This document shows, piece after piece, positions 63,394-64,000 of a stretch of 64,000 bases of DNA. The position numbers were made by a program, and so were the translations under genes. The stretch's first letter is position 1; the number at the start of each line of letters is the position of its first letter. The DNA lies in assembly GCA_021234155.1 (NCBI GenBank), contig JAJEKV010000002.1, positions 12,811,798 to 12,875,797 of the forward strand, in the 5' to 3' direction. The stretch is from Isoetes taiwanensis. Its lineage: Eukaryota; Streptophyta; Lycopodiopsida; Isoetales; Isoetaceae. The notes below the pieces were generated by a model. The model was not told the origin of the DNA and did not search any database. It saw only the letters and a program-made list of their open reading frames with translations.

Positions 63394-64000
63394 ACCATTA
63401 TGATGGAGTCCTGAGGGGTAAGTTGCCTCTTCTTTGAACCAGCAAATGATATCGGGTTTGATAACTTTTACTCCTATACCATGTGGGGTTTAGAGGCTGC
63501 CACGTTCCCATACACGCACTTGCTTTGGTGTTCTCAGAAAGCAGGTAAAGGGTTTGACCTCTAAAATCCGTTAGGAGATTGACGGAGTTAGCGGTAAGAT
63601 TTTATATAAAGCTTTGTATGCAGAAGGCTTTTAGAATCATTATTTGAGCAAAATTTGAATTATGTGATATTGAGCGGGAAGCGCTCAAAAAAGGAAAAAA
63701 TCAGCAAAGGGAAGTGGTTTACTTACCTTATCTTATTTCTTTACATTTTTTTCAATTTGTACAGTTATTACTTGACATATTTGTTGTATATGGTTGAGAA
63801 GAGGCGATAAGCCATGAGATTCTTTTGCTTACACAGCTAGTAGCTTAGCATTTTACCTTTAAAAGGCTAACTTGCTTTTGGTTCTCTATGAGGGTAGCAG
63901 GACTGCATCTACCAACTCTTTATATTTTTGATGTTTACACGAAGCAGGGCACTTTCGGAGAAGGTACCAAATCAGCAAATGGAAATATTCCATTGACATT

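Overview
The window looks like intergenic DNA from a large, repeat-rich land-plant nuclear genome. It is AT-rich, coding stretches are broken by short GT-AG introns, and it carries Ty3/gypsy LTR retrotransposons whose primer-binding sites resemble the 3' end of tRNA-Gln, a PIF/Harbinger-like MITE and many tandem repeats. Nothing identifies the species. The style would fit a fern, lycophyte, bryophyte or gymnosperm; that is inference only. No rRNA, convincing tRNA or CRISPR array was seen.

Layout. 1-1600: short tandem repeats (121-bp unit, CT/GA-rich unit, AC-rich ~60-bp unit). 1611-2686: minus-strand fragment of a Ulp1-type cysteine protease. 4.2-4.5 kb: small tandem repeat. 5767-6542: foldback element with nested hairpins. 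6842-8296: 19-bp minisatellite. 8.4-9.63 kb: A-rich and AATCTCATAAAA-type repeats and a 5-bp microsatellite. 9879-12625: a decayed multi-exon gene fragment that recurs at 60885-63205. 14588-25433: Ty3/gypsy copy A, old and heavily mutated. 25.6-30.54 kb: remains of a second gypsy family (C). 30.59-33.03 kb: decayed multi-exon gene with a RING-H2 finger. 33.8-34.4 kb: 114-bp tandem repeat. 34.7-35.1 kb: Glu-rich ORF. 35.8-38.5 kb (minus): gene with an SDGA..QFK / SGHGKGEHDG signature, probably transposon-derived. 38592-39159: MITE. 39.2-43.3 kb: no recognisable gene. 43283-54169: Ty3/gypsy copy B, younger, with a perfect target-site duplication. 54399-57597: a GC-rich segment bordered by a 13-bp inverted repeat and arrays of a 20-bp palindrome, holding two convergent genes. 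57.6-64 kb: scattered ORFs and the second copy of the duplicated gene fragment.

Two systems stand out. (1) The A/B retrotransposon family has an intact-looking RNase H domain of the dual-RNase-H (archaeal-like) type placed between protease and reverse transcriptase. Its ordinary gypsy RNase H, after RT, lacks the catalytic acidic residues in both copies. (2) The 54.4-57.6 kb segment has the layout of an unclassified two-gene DNA transposon: inverted-repeat ends, palindromic subterminal repeats at both ends, and two genes running towards each other, with no recognised domain.

Caveat. Paired repeats in this window often differ where one copy has CAG or CTG and the other CG or CGA, so some frameshifts may be consensus errors rather than real mutations.
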